Part shown: positions 34,727 to 43,744 of the stretch, one piece after another
How the letters are laid out: each line of letters starts with the position of its first letter
How positions within the stretch are numbered: the stretch's first letter is position 1
Assembly (NCBI GenBank): GCA_964511495.1
Contig: CAZEFT010000004.1
Coordinates: forward strand, 1-64,000
Direction of reading: 5' to 3'
Length of the DNA stretch: 64,000 nt
Source: Litorimonas sp964511495
Lineage (GTDB): Bacteria; Pseudomonadota; Alphaproteobacteria; Caulobacterales; Maricaulaceae
Translations under genes and position numbers: made by a program
Notes under the pieces: model-generated
Told to the model about the DNA's origin: nothing
The model's database searches: none
Seen by the model: the letters and a program-made list of their open reading frames with translations, nothing else

Positions 34727-35995
34727 TTAGTCTGTCTCCGCAACGCGTCTGATTTTCGCACCGCATTGCCCTAATTTCACTTCGATTTTCTCAAAGCCGC
34801 GATCCAAATGATATACCCGACCAATATGCGTTTCACCCTTCGCTGCCAAGGCGCAATTTATCAAAGACGCAGAGGCTCGAAGATCAGTCGCCATAACAGG
34901 CGCGCCGCGTAACTCGGACACACCGCGGATAACAGCTTCGCGACCTCTTACGGTTATATCGGCCCCCATGCGGCCTAATTCAGGACAATGCATAAAACGG
35001 TTTTCAAAGATGTTTTCCCGGATGATGGAGACTCCGTCCGCCAAACACATCAACCCCATAAACTGAGCTTGAAGGTCGGTTGGGAAGCCGGGATAGGCTT
35101 GTGTCTCCATATCGACCGGTTTTGGACGCCCTGACCCTCTTTCGATTAATACGGTTGTTTCATCAAGACTGACTTTTGCCCCCGCTTGCGCGATGAGCGG
35201 CCAAAGCGAACCCAAATGATCCGAACGAATATTCGTCAAACGAACTGAACCCCCTGCTGTGGCCGCAGCCAGAGCATAAGTCCCTGCTTCAATACGATCC
35301 GGTACGACACTGTGCGATACGCCGGATAATTCTGATACGCCTTCAATTGTGATTTGAGACCGACCGGCCCCTGATATTTTTGCTCCCATGGCATTCAAGC
35401 AAACAGCCAGATCAATAATTTCAGGTTCGCGCGCGGCATTGTTTAATGTCGTTACCCCTTCGGCCAAAACGGCTGCTAAGAGTGTATGTTCCGTAGCCCC
35501 TACGCTTATAAAAGGAAAAGTAATATCGGCTGCTTTTAGGCCACCTTTCGCGCTCGCGACCACATAACCTTCTTCAAGTTCGATAGAGGCGCCTAATTGT
35601 TCAAGCGCCTTCAAATGTAAATCTACGGGTCGAGCGCCGATTGCACACCCGCCCGGCAGAGAAACTTTCGCCTCACCTGTACGCGCCAAAAGCGGTCCTA
35701 AGACATTAAAAGTGGCGCGCATTTTCCGCACTAAATCATAAGGCGCTGTGGGTTCCGAAAGCGAGTGAGCGTGCAACGTCATTGTGCTGCCCTCACCCGC
35801 ATCAACCTCGACGCCTAGATGGGATAAAAGCTGCGCCATTGACCGCGTATCCCGCAGACGGGGCATGTTTGTGAGCGTCACTTTTTTATCCGTTAGCAAG
35901 CACACGGCCATGAGTTTAATGGCCGAGTTTTTTGCGCCGCTAATAGCGATTTCCCCGTGAAGGGGTACGCCGCCTTCGATAATAATCTTATCCAT
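34727..35995 (-). CDS. murA: UDP-N-acetylglucosamine 1-carboxyvinyltransferase
   Basis: 422 residues, normal size. It transfers enolpyruvate from PEP to UDP-GlcNAc, the first committed step of peptidoglycan synthesis. Conserved ISGAKNSAIKLMA with the catalytic Lys22-Asn, LPGGCAIGARPVDLHL with the Cys that binds PEP and fosfomycin, and TYALAAATAGG are visible. Its promoter should lie at 35996-36143. It heads the minus-strand cluster running to yacG. Confidence 0.96.
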   Translation of the reverse strand: MDKIIIEGGVPLHGEIAISGAKNSAIKLMAVCLLTDKKVTLTNMPRLRDTRSMAQLLSHLGVEVDAGEGSTMTLHAHSLSEPTAPYDLVRKMRATFNVLGPLLARTGEAKVSLPGGCAIGARPVDLHLKALEQLGASIELEEGYVVASAKGGLKAADITFPFISVGATEHTLLAAVLAEGVTTLNNAAREPEIIDLAVCLNAMGAKISGAGRSQITIEGVSELSGVSHSVVPDRIEAGTYALAAATAGGSVRLTNIRSDHLGSLWPLIAQAGAKVSLDETTVLIERGSGRPKPVDMETQAYPGFPTDLQAQFMGLMCLADGVSIIRENIFENRFMHCPELGRMGADITVRGREAVIRGVSELRGAPVMATDLRASASLINCALAAKGETHIGRVYHLDRGFEKIEVKLGQCGAKIRRVAETD

Positions 35996-36143
35996 GTTTC
36001 AGTGCCTATTCAGTGCCTGTGGTCAGTGCAACCCTCTTGTCACACTAAAGTGTCTGCATGGGCGATAAAAGCGGCCTGACTATGGTGAGAGGGTGCCATA
36101 ATTGCGGCAGTCAGTTTGAGAGTGAGGTTTTAGAAAGCAGCCA

Positions 36144-36287
36144 TTATGGTTTTGTATCGTCTTTTGACGGTTGCGATGATTGAGACGCTTTCCGAGTCGC
36201 TGCTTTGCGTCGCCTCAGATTATCGCGCAATGATTGCGCCAAACGTTCTTCCCGTGTCAGTGACTTTTTATCAGAAGGTCTACTCAT
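36144..36287 (-). CDS. Small conserved basic protein beside murA
   Basis: 47 residues, ATG at 36287 and TAA at 36146-36144. The sequence SLTREERLAQSLRDNLRRRKAATRKA is the pattern I know from short uncharacterised proteins next to murA in Caulobacterales-like genomes. It is helical and strongly basic, then polar to the end. No function known. It overlaps on its 3' side with a weak plus-strand open frame that I do not accept. Confidence 0.6.
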   Translation of the reverse strand: MSRPSDKKSLTREERLAQSLRDNLRRRKAATRKASQSSQPSKDDTKP

Positions 36288-36436
36288 AAAGCAGTCTTAT
36301 GAACTTCCATCAGCGAATTCAACGGGACTTTTCATACCGAAAAAAGACTTATGTTCGGAAACGAAAGTTTCTGCGGTCGTTCGAGGTTTTGGTGAAGAAT
36401 TATTCGACAAAACGCCATATAAAGAGGCAAATCAGT

Positions 36437-36466
36437 TTGATATTAGCGCACAAATCAACGTATAGC
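36437..36466 (+). promoter_or_regulatory. Candidate promoter of glutaryl-CoA dehydrogenase
   Basis: TTGATA (36437-36442), an 18-base spacer and TATAGC (36461-36466) lie 64 bases before the ATG at 36530 in the 242-base gap. A weak but reasonable match, found by eye. Confidence 0.3.
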
Positions 36467-36529
36467 CGCCCCGTAGATAATAGTAATGCAAGCTCATCAG
36501 CTAGAGCGCGTTCAGTCATAGAGTTTCCG

Positions 36530-37714
36530 ATGCCACAAGACACAGATATTCGTTTTAACCCGCAAGACCCGCTTCTTCTCGATAGTCAGCTTTCAGAAGA
36601 AGAACGTATGATTCGTGACACTGCTCGTACCTATGCGCAGAATAAATTAATGCCTCGCGTTCTCGAAGCTAATCGTGAGGGTGTCTTCCATCGTGAAATT
36701 ATGACTGAATTAGGGGCCTTGGGCTTGTTGGGTTCTATGGTTGACCCTGAATTCGGCGGCGTTGGCGCGAGCCACGTTGTTTATGGTCTGGTTGCCAAAG
36801 AGATTGAAGCTGTTGATAGCGGCTATCGCTCCGCCATGTCCGTTCAGTCTTCCTTGGTAATGTATCCGATTGAAGCCTTTGGCACCCAAGAGCAGAAAGA
36901 AAAATACCTCCCTAAACTGGCGACAGGAGAATTTGTCGGGTGTTTCGGTCTGACCGAATCCGATGGCGGGTCTGATCCGGGCGCTATGCGCACATACGCA
37001 GAGAAAGTTTCGGGCGGTTATAAGCTGAACGGGTCAAAAATGTGGATCACCAACTCTCCGATTTCGGATGTCGCAGTTGTTTGGGCCAAACTTGATGGTG
37101 TCATCAGAGGCTTCATTGTTGATCGCGATGTAAAGGGGTTCTCTACTCCAGAAATCAAAAACAAATTATCTCTGCGGGCTTCAATTACAGGTGAGATTGC
37201 TTTGGACGACGCGATTGTCCCTGAAGAAAACCTCCTACCCCATGTCAAAGGTCTGCGCGGGCCGTTCTCTTGTCTCAATAAAGCCCGTTATGGCATTTCA
37301 TGGGGTGCAATGGGGGCCGCGGAGGCGTGTTGGCAAGCCTCTCTTGACTATGCGATGGAACGGTTGGTTTTTGGTCGCCCAATCGCGGCTACACAGCTTG
37401 TGCAGAAAAAACTCGCCGATATGCAAACCGACATTACACTCGGCCTTCAAGGCGCGTTGCAACTCGGCCGCCTCTTGGATCAGGGCGCGTATATTCCCGA
37501 AGCTATTTCAATGATGAAACGTAATAATTGCGGCAAGGCTCTGGAAATTGCCCGTGTCGCCCGTGATATTCATGGCGGAAACGGAATTGCCGAGGAATAT
37601 CATATTCTTCGCCACGCAATTAACCTTGAGACTGTGAACACTTATGAAGGCACGCATGATATCCATGCCCTCATTTTAGGCCGTGCCATGACAGGCATTC
37701 AGGCTTTTTCTTAG
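36530..37714 (+). CDS. gcdH: Glutaryl-CoA dehydrogenase (acyl-CoA dehydrogenase family)
   Basis: 394 residues from the ATG at 36530; the frame extends upstream but that part is low-quality. FAD-dependent oxidative decarboxylation of glutaryl-CoA to crotonyl-CoA in lysine and tryptophan catabolism. FGLTESDGGSDPGAM, WITNSPISDVAVVWAK, and the catalytic Glu in VNTYEGTHDIHALILGRAMTGIQAF match GcdH closely. The SGYRSAMSVQSSLVMYPI stretch is also characteristic. It precedes the E1-like gene by 63 bases. Confidence 0.9.
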   Translation: MPQDTDIRFNPQDPLLLDSQLSEEERMIRDTARTYAQNKLMPRVLEANREGVFHREIMTELGALGLLGSMVDPEFGGVGASHVVYGLVAKEIEAVDSGYRSAMSVQSSLVMYPIEAFGTQEQKEKYLPKLATGEFVGCFGLTESDGGSDPGAMRTYAEKVSGGYKLNGSKMWITNSPISDVAVVWAKLDGVIRGFIVDRDVKGFSTPEIKNKLSLRASITGEIALDDAIVPEENLLPHVKGLRGPFSCLNKARYGISWGAMGAAEACWQASLDYAMERLVFGRPIAATQLVQKKLADMQTDITLGLQGALQLGRLLDQGAYIPEAISMMKRNNCGKALEIARVARDIHGGNGIAEEYHILRHAINLETVNTYEGTHDIHALILGRAMTGIQAFS

Positions 37715-37777
37715 CCAAGAGCTTGACGCGATTTGAACGCGTGCCCTAGCTGATAGTATTAAGGGTGGGAGAATATT

Positions 37778-39967
37778 GTGTCGGCCATTCATGACAGCTT
37801 TCTGCAACGCCTGACAGACGGTCAACTCCCTGCGGCTGTGACATCAATCACACCGCAATCCTTAGGTTTATCTTCCGAAGACCTTGTCCAACTCTTCGAG
37901 ACACAAGCGACCAGCCGATTACTGGACCTGACAACACGAAAACTCGCAAAAGAGAGAAAGACTTTTTATTCCATTGGCAGTTCAGGTCATGAAGGCAATG
38001 CTGCCATTGCACGGGTCTTTCGTAAAACCGATATTGCCTTTCTCCATTACAGAAGCGGGTCTTTTTTAATTGAACGTGCCAGAAAACATCCCGGTGCAAC
38101 ACCGATTTGGGACATGGCGCTCTCATTTACGGCCAGTGCGGAAGATCCTATATCGGGCGGTCGTCATAAAGTTATTGGCTCGAAGGATCTCTATATCCCG
38201 CCTCAGACCAGCACGATAGCATCCCACCTGCCCAAGGTGGTCGGCGCGGCATTCTCTATTCCCTTAGCCCGTACAATAAAACTCGAAGGCGCCGAACTCC
38301 CTTCTGACAGTGTTGTCTTGTGTAGTTTCGGAGATGCCTCATCTAACCATTCCACAGCCCAAGGGGCGATAAATGCAGCGGCATGGACGGCTTATCGCAA
38401 TCTACCCCTGCCCTTGGTCTTTGTCTGTGAGGATAATGGGTTAGGCATTTCTGTACCCACGCCCGATGGCTGGATACAGCAAAACTACTCCAACCGGCCT
38501 GGGTTGGAATATATTTATGGCGATGGGCGTGATGTTTTAGATGCCCTTCGCGTAGCCATCGAAGCGGAGAGATTGGCACGTATTCACAAAAAACCTGTTT
38601 TTCTTCATTTACGGACAGTCCGATTGATGGGCCATGCGGGCTCCGATACGGAAACCGTTTACCGTCATAATGACAGTGTTGAGGCAGACTTAGCCCAAGA
38701 CCCTCTTTTGCATACAGCGCGACATCTCATGTCTCATGCGGGTTTAGGCAAAGATGATTTATTGGCGATATATTCACGGATCAAAGATCAAGTTTCTCAT
38801 GTGATGGATGCGGCAACATTGCGTCCTCGTTTGGAAACAGCGGCTGAAATTGCCGCCCCGCTTACTCCGCACCGAAAGGCTAACGTTCAAGTCAATCATG
38901 AACCGAAGCTGAGCTCTCGTGAGGCAAACAAAGCCGTTCACCTATCAAAGATGATTTCTTTGACCTTAGCAGAGCAAATGCAGAACAAGCCCGGCATTGT
39001 TGTTTTCGGTGAAGATGTTGGAAAAAAAGGTGGCGTTTACGGTGCCACAACAAAGTTACAGCAGCAATTTGGTCCGGCCCGCGTTTTCGATACATTACTG
39101 GATGAACAAACCATTCTGGGTATGGCGATTGGCTTGGCCCACAATGGGTTCCTACCCATTCCTGAAATTCAATTCCTCGCCTATGTGCATAATGCCGAAG
39201 ATCAAATTCGCGGAGAAGCGGCAACATTATCCTTCTTCTCTGACGGGCAATATACAAATCCCATGGTCATCCGTATTGCAGGACTGGGCTATCAAAAAGG
39301 CTTTGGCGGCCATTTCCACAATGATAACTCCTTGAACGTTTTCAGAGACATACCTGGCTTGATTATAGCTTGCCCATCCAATGCGGCGGATGCTTGCGCC
39401 ATGATGCGTGAGTCTGTTCGATTAAGCGAAGAAGAACAGCGCGTTGTTATCTTTGTCGAACCAATCGCCCTCTATGGCACGAAAGATCTTTATTCGGATG
39501 GGGATGGTCTAATGACGGCAAAGCTCTCTGACGTGACCGAGCCTGTTAAATTAGGCGATATCGCTGTCTATCAATCAGACAACGGGTCTGATGAGGCCTG
39601 CGATATTGCGATAATTACTTATGGCAACGGCGCCTATATGTCTCGCCGATCTGCGCAACGTTTAAGTGTGGAAGGGTTGACTATTCGCGTGATTGACATG
39701 CGTTGGTTACTTCCCTTGCCCATGGAGGCTATTTTGACATCACTAAAGGGCGCAAAATCTATTTTGATTGTTGATGAATGTCGCAAAACAGGATCTATCG
39801 CAGAGGAGTTGATGAGCCGGCTTCTCGAAAGTGATGTGGTGCAACCTATGGCCCGCTTAAATGGTGAAGACTGTTTTATTCCACTCGGGCCTGCAGCGGA
39901 TGAAGTGTTGATTTCAGAGGCGCAAATTGAAAAGGCCATTCTTTCACTGGCTCAAGGAAAGGGCTAA
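37778..39967 (+). CDS. Fused 2-oxoacid dehydrogenase E1 (alpha plus beta) protein
   Basis: 729 residues combining both E1 subunits of a TPP-dependent 2-oxoacid dehydrogenase. The alpha-like part (about 30-345) has FGDASSNHSTAQGAINAA (185 onward) and VCEDN, a variant of the GDG-x-NN TPP motif with Ala replacing Gly, plus the loop RLMGHAGSDTETVYR. The beta-like part (about 385-729) has VVFGEDVGKKGGVYGAT, LLDEQTILGMAIGLA and the C-terminal transketolase-like domain. The GTG start follows GGGAG. No E2 or E3 gene is adjacent. The branched-chain 2-oxoacid type is likelier than pyruvate, but uncertain. Confidence 0.82.
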   Translation: MSAIHDSFLQRLTDGQLPAAVTSITPQSLGLSSEDLVQLFETQATSRLLDLTTRKLAKERKTFYSIGSSGHEGNAAIARVFRKTDIAFLHYRSGSFLIERARKHPGATPIWDMALSFTASAEDPISGGRHKVIGSKDLYIPPQTSTIASHLPKVVGAAFSIPLARTIKLEGAELPSDSVVLCSFGDASSNHSTAQGAINAAAWTAYRNLPLPLVFVCEDNGLGISVPTPDGWIQQNYSNRPGLEYIYGDGRDVLDALRVAIEAERLARIHKKPVFLHLRTVRLMGHAGSDTETVYRHNDSVEADLAQDPLLHTARHLMSHAGLGKDDLLAIYSRIKDQVSHVMDAATLRPRLETAAEIAAPLTPHRKANVQVNHEPKLSSREANKAVHLSKMISLTLAEQMQNKPGIVVFGEDVGKKGGVYGATTKLQQQFGPARVFDTLLDEQTILGMAIGLAHNGFLPIPEIQFLAYVHNAEDQIRGEAATLSFFSDGQYTNPMVIRIAGLGYQKGFGGHFHNDNSLNVFRDIPGLIIACPSNAADACAMMRESVRLSEEEQRVVIFVEPIALYGTKDLYSDGDGLMTAKLSDVTEPVKLGDIAVYQSDNGSDEACDIAIITYGNGAYMSRRSAQRLSVEGLTIRVIDMRWLLPLPMEAILTSLKGAKSILIVDECRKTGSIAEELMSRLLESDVVQPMARLNGEDCFIPLGPAADEVLISEAQIEKAILSLAQGKG

Positions 39968-39972
39968 ACGCT

Positions 39973-40995
39973 ATGGCCAAAGAGCGAATTGTCGTTGTTA
40001 TGCCCGGGCGCGGTTCATATGGCGCAACAGAGCTTTCTTATCTGAGCCGGTTTCACTTTGACAGGTCAGAGACAGTAGCCAGAATTGACGCTGTTATTGC
40101 GGAAAATGGAGGGACGCCAGTAAGTGAGTTGGATGCGTTATCAAAATTCTCCCCGTCCAAACATTTAACGGGGCGAAACGCTTCAAATCTAATTTATGCC
40201 TGTGCTTTGTCTGATTTTGCAGTGATTAATCGTGAGCGTTTCGAAATTGTGGCAATATGCGGGAATTCCTTGGGCTGGTATCTCACCCTCGCGGCTAGTG
40301 GGGCTTTATCTCTCGAAGACGGCGCACATTTGGTTGATACGATGGGCGGCCTCATGGAGCGCAAGGGCGTTGGCGGCCAATTCCTTTATCCATTAGTCGA
40401 TGATGACTGGCGCCCCGACCCCGAAAAGATTGAACGAGTAAGGTCAATTTTGAACAGCACGCCCAATGCCTATTATTCCATCGATTTGTGCGGCACCGCT
40501 GTTTTGGCGGGAGACGATGCTGCCGTCAGGCAAATGATGGCTGAACTACCAAAAGTCGATGGTCGTTTCCCTCTGCGCCTGCCTAAACATTCCGCCTTCC
40601 ACACGCCACTCCTGGACGACATTGCAGGAAAAGCGCGTTCGATTTTACAACCGGCAATTATGGAACAACCGTCCATCCCGATTATTGACGGTCGCGGTCA
40701 TATTTGGACACCTTTTTCAACCAAAAGGAATGAAATTTACGATTATACTTTGAACACACAAATCACGACGACTTACGATTTTGCGAAGAGCTTAGAGGTG
40801 GCAGCCAAACAATTTGCCCCAGATAGATTTGTTTTGGCGGGTCCGGGCGCATCACTTGGTCCGCCTATCGCACAGAGTTTTATACAAAATAACTGGTACG
40901 ATATGGGTTCAAAACAGGCCTTTAGCCAAAGGCAAAAAAGTGACCCGGTGCTCATATCCATGGGGCGTGAAGACCAACGCGGTCTTGCTGTATAA
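39973..40995 (+). CDS. FabD-like acyltransferase (malonyl-CoA-ACP transacylase family)
   Basis: 340 residues. The fold begins VVVMPGRGSYGATE, a variant of FPGQGSQ. The nucleophile elbow is ICGNSLGWYL with Ser99, and the catalytic His lies in LPKHSAFHTPLL near 211. The usual GQSLGE and FGDAR elements are altered (GNSLGW), and the C-terminus is unlike FabD. It starts five bases after the E1 stop, so it should be co-expressed. It may load an acyl or malonyl group to a carrier, but the acceptor is unknown. Confidence 0.78.
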   Translation: MAKERIVVVMPGRGSYGATELSYLSRFHFDRSETVARIDAVIAENGGTPVSELDALSKFSPSKHLTGRNASNLIYACALSDFAVINRERFEIVAICGNSLGWYLTLAASGALSLEDGAHLVDTMGGLMERKGVGGQFLYPLVDDDWRPDPEKIERVRSILNSTPNAYYSIDLCGTAVLAGDDAAVRQMMAELPKVDGRFPLRLPKHSAFHTPLLDDIAGKARSILQPAIMEQPSIPIIDGRGHIWTPFSTKRNEIYDYTLNTQITTTYDFAKSLEVAAKQFAPDRFVLAGPGASLGPPIAQSFIQNNWYDMGSKQAFSQRQKSDPVLISMGREDQRGLAV

Positions 40996-41100
40996 GGCTT
41001 CTGGGCAGTCTTTTTGCGCTTGCACCTTGTAAAAAAAATTATATAGGTAGCGCTCCGAAATTCCCTGTTATTGGCGTGTTATCGCTATGAAACAGGCGAT

Positions 41101-41175
41101 GCCGCGGTAGCTCAGTGGTAGAGCGCATCATTGGTAATGATGAGGTCGAGAGTTCAATTCTCTCTCGCGGCACCA
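41101..41175 (+). tRNA. tRNA-Thr (anticodon GGT)
   Basis: A 75-base cloverleaf with encoded CCA. Acceptor GCCGCGG pairs with TCGCGGC (one G-T), the D arm has GCTCAGTGGTAGAGC, anticodon stem CATCA/TGATG encloses TTGGTAA with anticodon GGT, and the T loop carries TTCAATT. AT-rich DNA with a TATATA at 41040-41045 lies upstream and may be its promoter. Confidence 0.97.
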
Positions 41176-41204
41176 TTTTAGAATCATCAAGAGCTTTCAA
41201 GCAA

Positions 41205-41310
41205 TTATCGCTAAATTAACGCCATACTTCGACCTTAGCGCGATAAGTGCGTGATTTCAGACGGTTTCTGACCATCGACTTACTCTTATTGCCTACAAAT
41301 TAACTCCATA
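41205..41310 (+). promoter_or_regulatory. CtrA-like site and 14-bp direct repeat upstream of the hybrid kinase
   Basis: TTAT-N7-TTAAC at 41205-41220 is one mismatch from the CtrA consensus TTAA-N7-TTAAC. The element AAATTAACGCCATA (41213-41226) recurs as AAATTAACTCCATA at 41297-41310, a 13/14 match with starts 84 bases apart (about eight helical turns). The second copy lies 20 bases before the ATG at 41331. Confidence 0.35.
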
Positions 41311-41330
41311 TTGGTCATTTCACGCCATTA

Positions 41331-43694
41331 ATGTCGCAAGATAAGGCGGAGCTCTCCATGTCAATGTTTGACACTACCTCAGAACCCAATAACACCCCTG
41401 AGAGTCAAGGGCAGGATATTGACCGCCGTCAAATGACACGCCGCTCTGAAGATTATTTTTGGCTAGATCGCATCGGTGAGATGTCAAACCAAGCCTTGAT
41501 GGTCTTTGACTCGGAGTTGAAGCTCGAGTTCGCCAATGCCTCAAGCTATCAAATGTTTGATCTGACCCGTGAAGAGTTCAGCACCTTTAAAAGTTATGAT
41601 GACCTAATTGAATACTGCATGAACCGTGGTGATTTTGGCAAAGGGCTAAAGAGCACCTTACGGACGTTGTCGAGTGACTTAAAAGCTGGTGCAAGAATGA
41701 AGTCTACAGAAAGCCATGAAGACCTTCAAATCACCACGCCTCAGGGGCGACGTCTTTGTTTAAAACAGGGGTATGGTCGCGACGGTCGTATGTTGCTCGC
41801 TGTTTCTGACATCACCGAAGAATATGAAAGCAAACAAATGCTTGATTTGGCTATGCGCGTCGGAGCCGCTGGCTACTGGTCTTACAATCTTGAGACGGAT
41901 ACATGGCAATTGGGTACGAAAAAAAATATGATCGAGGTGTTCGGACAAGAACGCATTGATATCGCCCAAGAAAAGGGTGTCATCACTCTCATGCATCCTG
42001 ATGACGTCGACGATTGCATTAAAGAATCGAGACGATCCATCATAAAGCATCAGAGCTGGGACGTTAAAGCGCGTCTCATTGATAAAAACGGGAAAGTTCT
42101 CTGGTGTCGAGGGTATGGCATTCCGCGTGTATCGGAAGACGGACGAGTGAAGAGTGTTTTTTGTTACTATATCGACATTTCTGAAGAAGTTCGACTGCAA
42201 AAAGAACAAAAGCTTGCGGTAAAAACAGCACAGAACGCATTGAAAGCAAAGAATAGTTTCTTGGCTCGTCTCAGTCACGAAGTTCGAACACCTATGAATG
42301 CTGTTATCGGTATTTCAGATGCTCTAATTTTTCACCATGCCGACCCGGAAATTACGCCTAAGCTGCAACTGATTCAAAATTCTGCTGATAAAATTCTTCG
42401 CATCGTTGATGAGACGCTGACCCATAGTAAACTCGAGGAAGGTAAAGTCTCTTTGGATCCTAGTGAGACGAGCCCCGCAAAATGCGTTGAAAATGTCTGT
42501 CAGCTCTGGGAAATTCAAGCCAAAGCGAACAATGTCAATCTGAGCTACCGGATTGATCCAAATCTACCTGACACGATTGTTATGGATGGTTATCGATATG
42601 AGCAATGCTTAAACAATTTAATTTCAAATGCTGTGAAATTTGCCAAAGATGGCACCGTTCAAGTCGTGCTTGCCCGTGTCAACAAAGATGAACATCAGGA
42701 CAATTTAGTGCTCGCGGTCAAGGATAATGGTATCGGCATGACCTTGGAGCAACAGAAACAGATTTTTGAAGCCTACACACAAGCTGATAAAACAATTTCC
42801 AGTCGGTTTGGTGGAACTGGTCTCGGCATGACCATTACAAAACAAATCACAGAAATGATGGGTGGGACGATTAAGGTGAAGTCGGCTCCCGGAAAAGGAA
42901 CCGTTTTTGTCATTGCTATTCCGTTCGACAAAGCACCGTCTCAAACCGTGACAACTTCCCAGAATAATACCGCCCCCGCTTCTTCGGCACTTGCCGAAAA
43001 CATACTGGTAGGACAAAGCAGTGCTCATCAACGTCATGCTGCGCCAGTCGTTTCAAACTCTCCTGCCCCGCAGCCAGAACCGGTGGACTCCTCGCCTTTG
43101 CCTATTGAGGCAAGGATTGACGCAAATATTGAACGCGATGCGGAAACTTCGGATACGAGAACTCAGACAGAAGAGGTGAAAGAAATGGCTCTGGCATCTG
43201 AGGTGTCCGAGAAAGGTCTCAAAAATGACCTTGTCGCGTCAATGTTACAAAAAGCACAACCGAAAAAGACCGCTTATTCCGACCTACGCTTGCTCGTCGT
43301 TGATGATAACGCCACAAATCACATGGTCGTTTCCTCTCTATTGGATAGCGTGGTCGGTAGTATTACCACCGCGAATGACGGAGCGGAAGCGATTGAAACT
43401 CTGAAATCTCAAGTCTTTGATATTGTTTTAATGGATATTCACATGCCCGTTATGGACGGTATTGAGGCCACACTTTCAATTCGCGGCTCGAACGAGCCTT
43501 ATTCCGACGTTCCGATTGTCGCCCTCACCGCCGATCCACAATATCAACAGAAGCGTCTTTGCGTAAATATCGGTATGGATGAAGCTTTGGCAAAACCCGT
43601 GAAATTGGCTGAAATACTGGCTGCTTTTGATGCAGTTTTGGAAAATCGCTCCGAAGACGAGAAAAACCCTCAACAAATTTCCATGTCAGGCTAG
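41331..43694 (+). CDS. Hybrid sensor histidine kinase with PAS and receiver domains
   Basis: 787 residues, no membrane segment, so cytoplasmic. Two PAS-like domains (about 45-165 and 175-290) lead to the dimerisation and phosphoacceptor helix RLSHEVRTPMN with His316. The ATPase domain has NLISNAVKFAKDG (N box), VKDNGIGM (G1) and FGGTGLGMTITK (G2). A disordered Pro/Ala/Glu-rich linker (~535-650) joins a C-terminal receiver with DD658-659, Asp702 in LMDIHMPVMDG and Lys755. Sensing is probably by a soluble cue; no partner regulator is adjacent. The ATG lies downstream of a CtrA-like site. Confidence 0.9.
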   Translation: MSQDKAELSMSMFDTTSEPNNTPESQGQDIDRRQMTRRSEDYFWLDRIGEMSNQALMVFDSELKLEFANASSYQMFDLTREEFSTFKSYDDLIEYCMNRGDFGKGLKSTLRTLSSDLKAGARMKSTESHEDLQITTPQGRRLCLKQGYGRDGRMLLAVSDITEEYESKQMLDLAMRVGAAGYWSYNLETDTWQLGTKKNMIEVFGQERIDIAQEKGVITLMHPDDVDDCIKESRRSIIKHQSWDVKARLIDKNGKVLWCRGYGIPRVSEDGRVKSVFCYYIDISEEVRLQKEQKLAVKTAQNALKAKNSFLARLSHEVRTPMNAVIGISDALIFHHADPEITPKLQLIQNSADKILRIVDETLTHSKLEEGKVSLDPSETSPAKCVENVCQLWEIQAKANNVNLSYRIDPNLPDTIVMDGYRYEQCLNNLISNAVKFAKDGTVQVVLARVNKDEHQDNLVLAVKDNGIGMTLEQQKQIFEAYTQADKTISSRFGGTGLGMTITKQITEMMGGTIKVKSAPGKGTVFVIAIPFDKAPSQTVTTSQNNTAPASSALAENILVGQSSAHQRHAAPVVSNSPAPQPEPVDSSPLPIEARIDANIERDAETSDTRTQTEEVKEMALASEVSEKGLKNDLVASMLQKAQPKKTAYSDLRLLVVDDNATNHMVVSSLLDSVVGSITTANDGAEAIETLKSQVFDIVLMDIHMPVMDGIEATLSIRGSNEPYSDVPIVALTADPQYQQKRLCVNIGMDEALAKPVKLAEILAAFDAVLENRSEDEKNPQQISMSG

Positions 43695-43744
43695 TCGCTG
43701 TCCTAATTTTCGTTATTCTGAAGACGAAAATAAAGAGAGCGGAT

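Noticed and set aside
36058..36183. A 41-codon plus-strand frame with a CxxC pair (GCHNCGSQF) upstream of gcdH
   Set aside because: It overlaps the 3' end of the better supported minus-strand small protein (36144-36287), has no clear Shine-Dalgarno, and matches no family I know.
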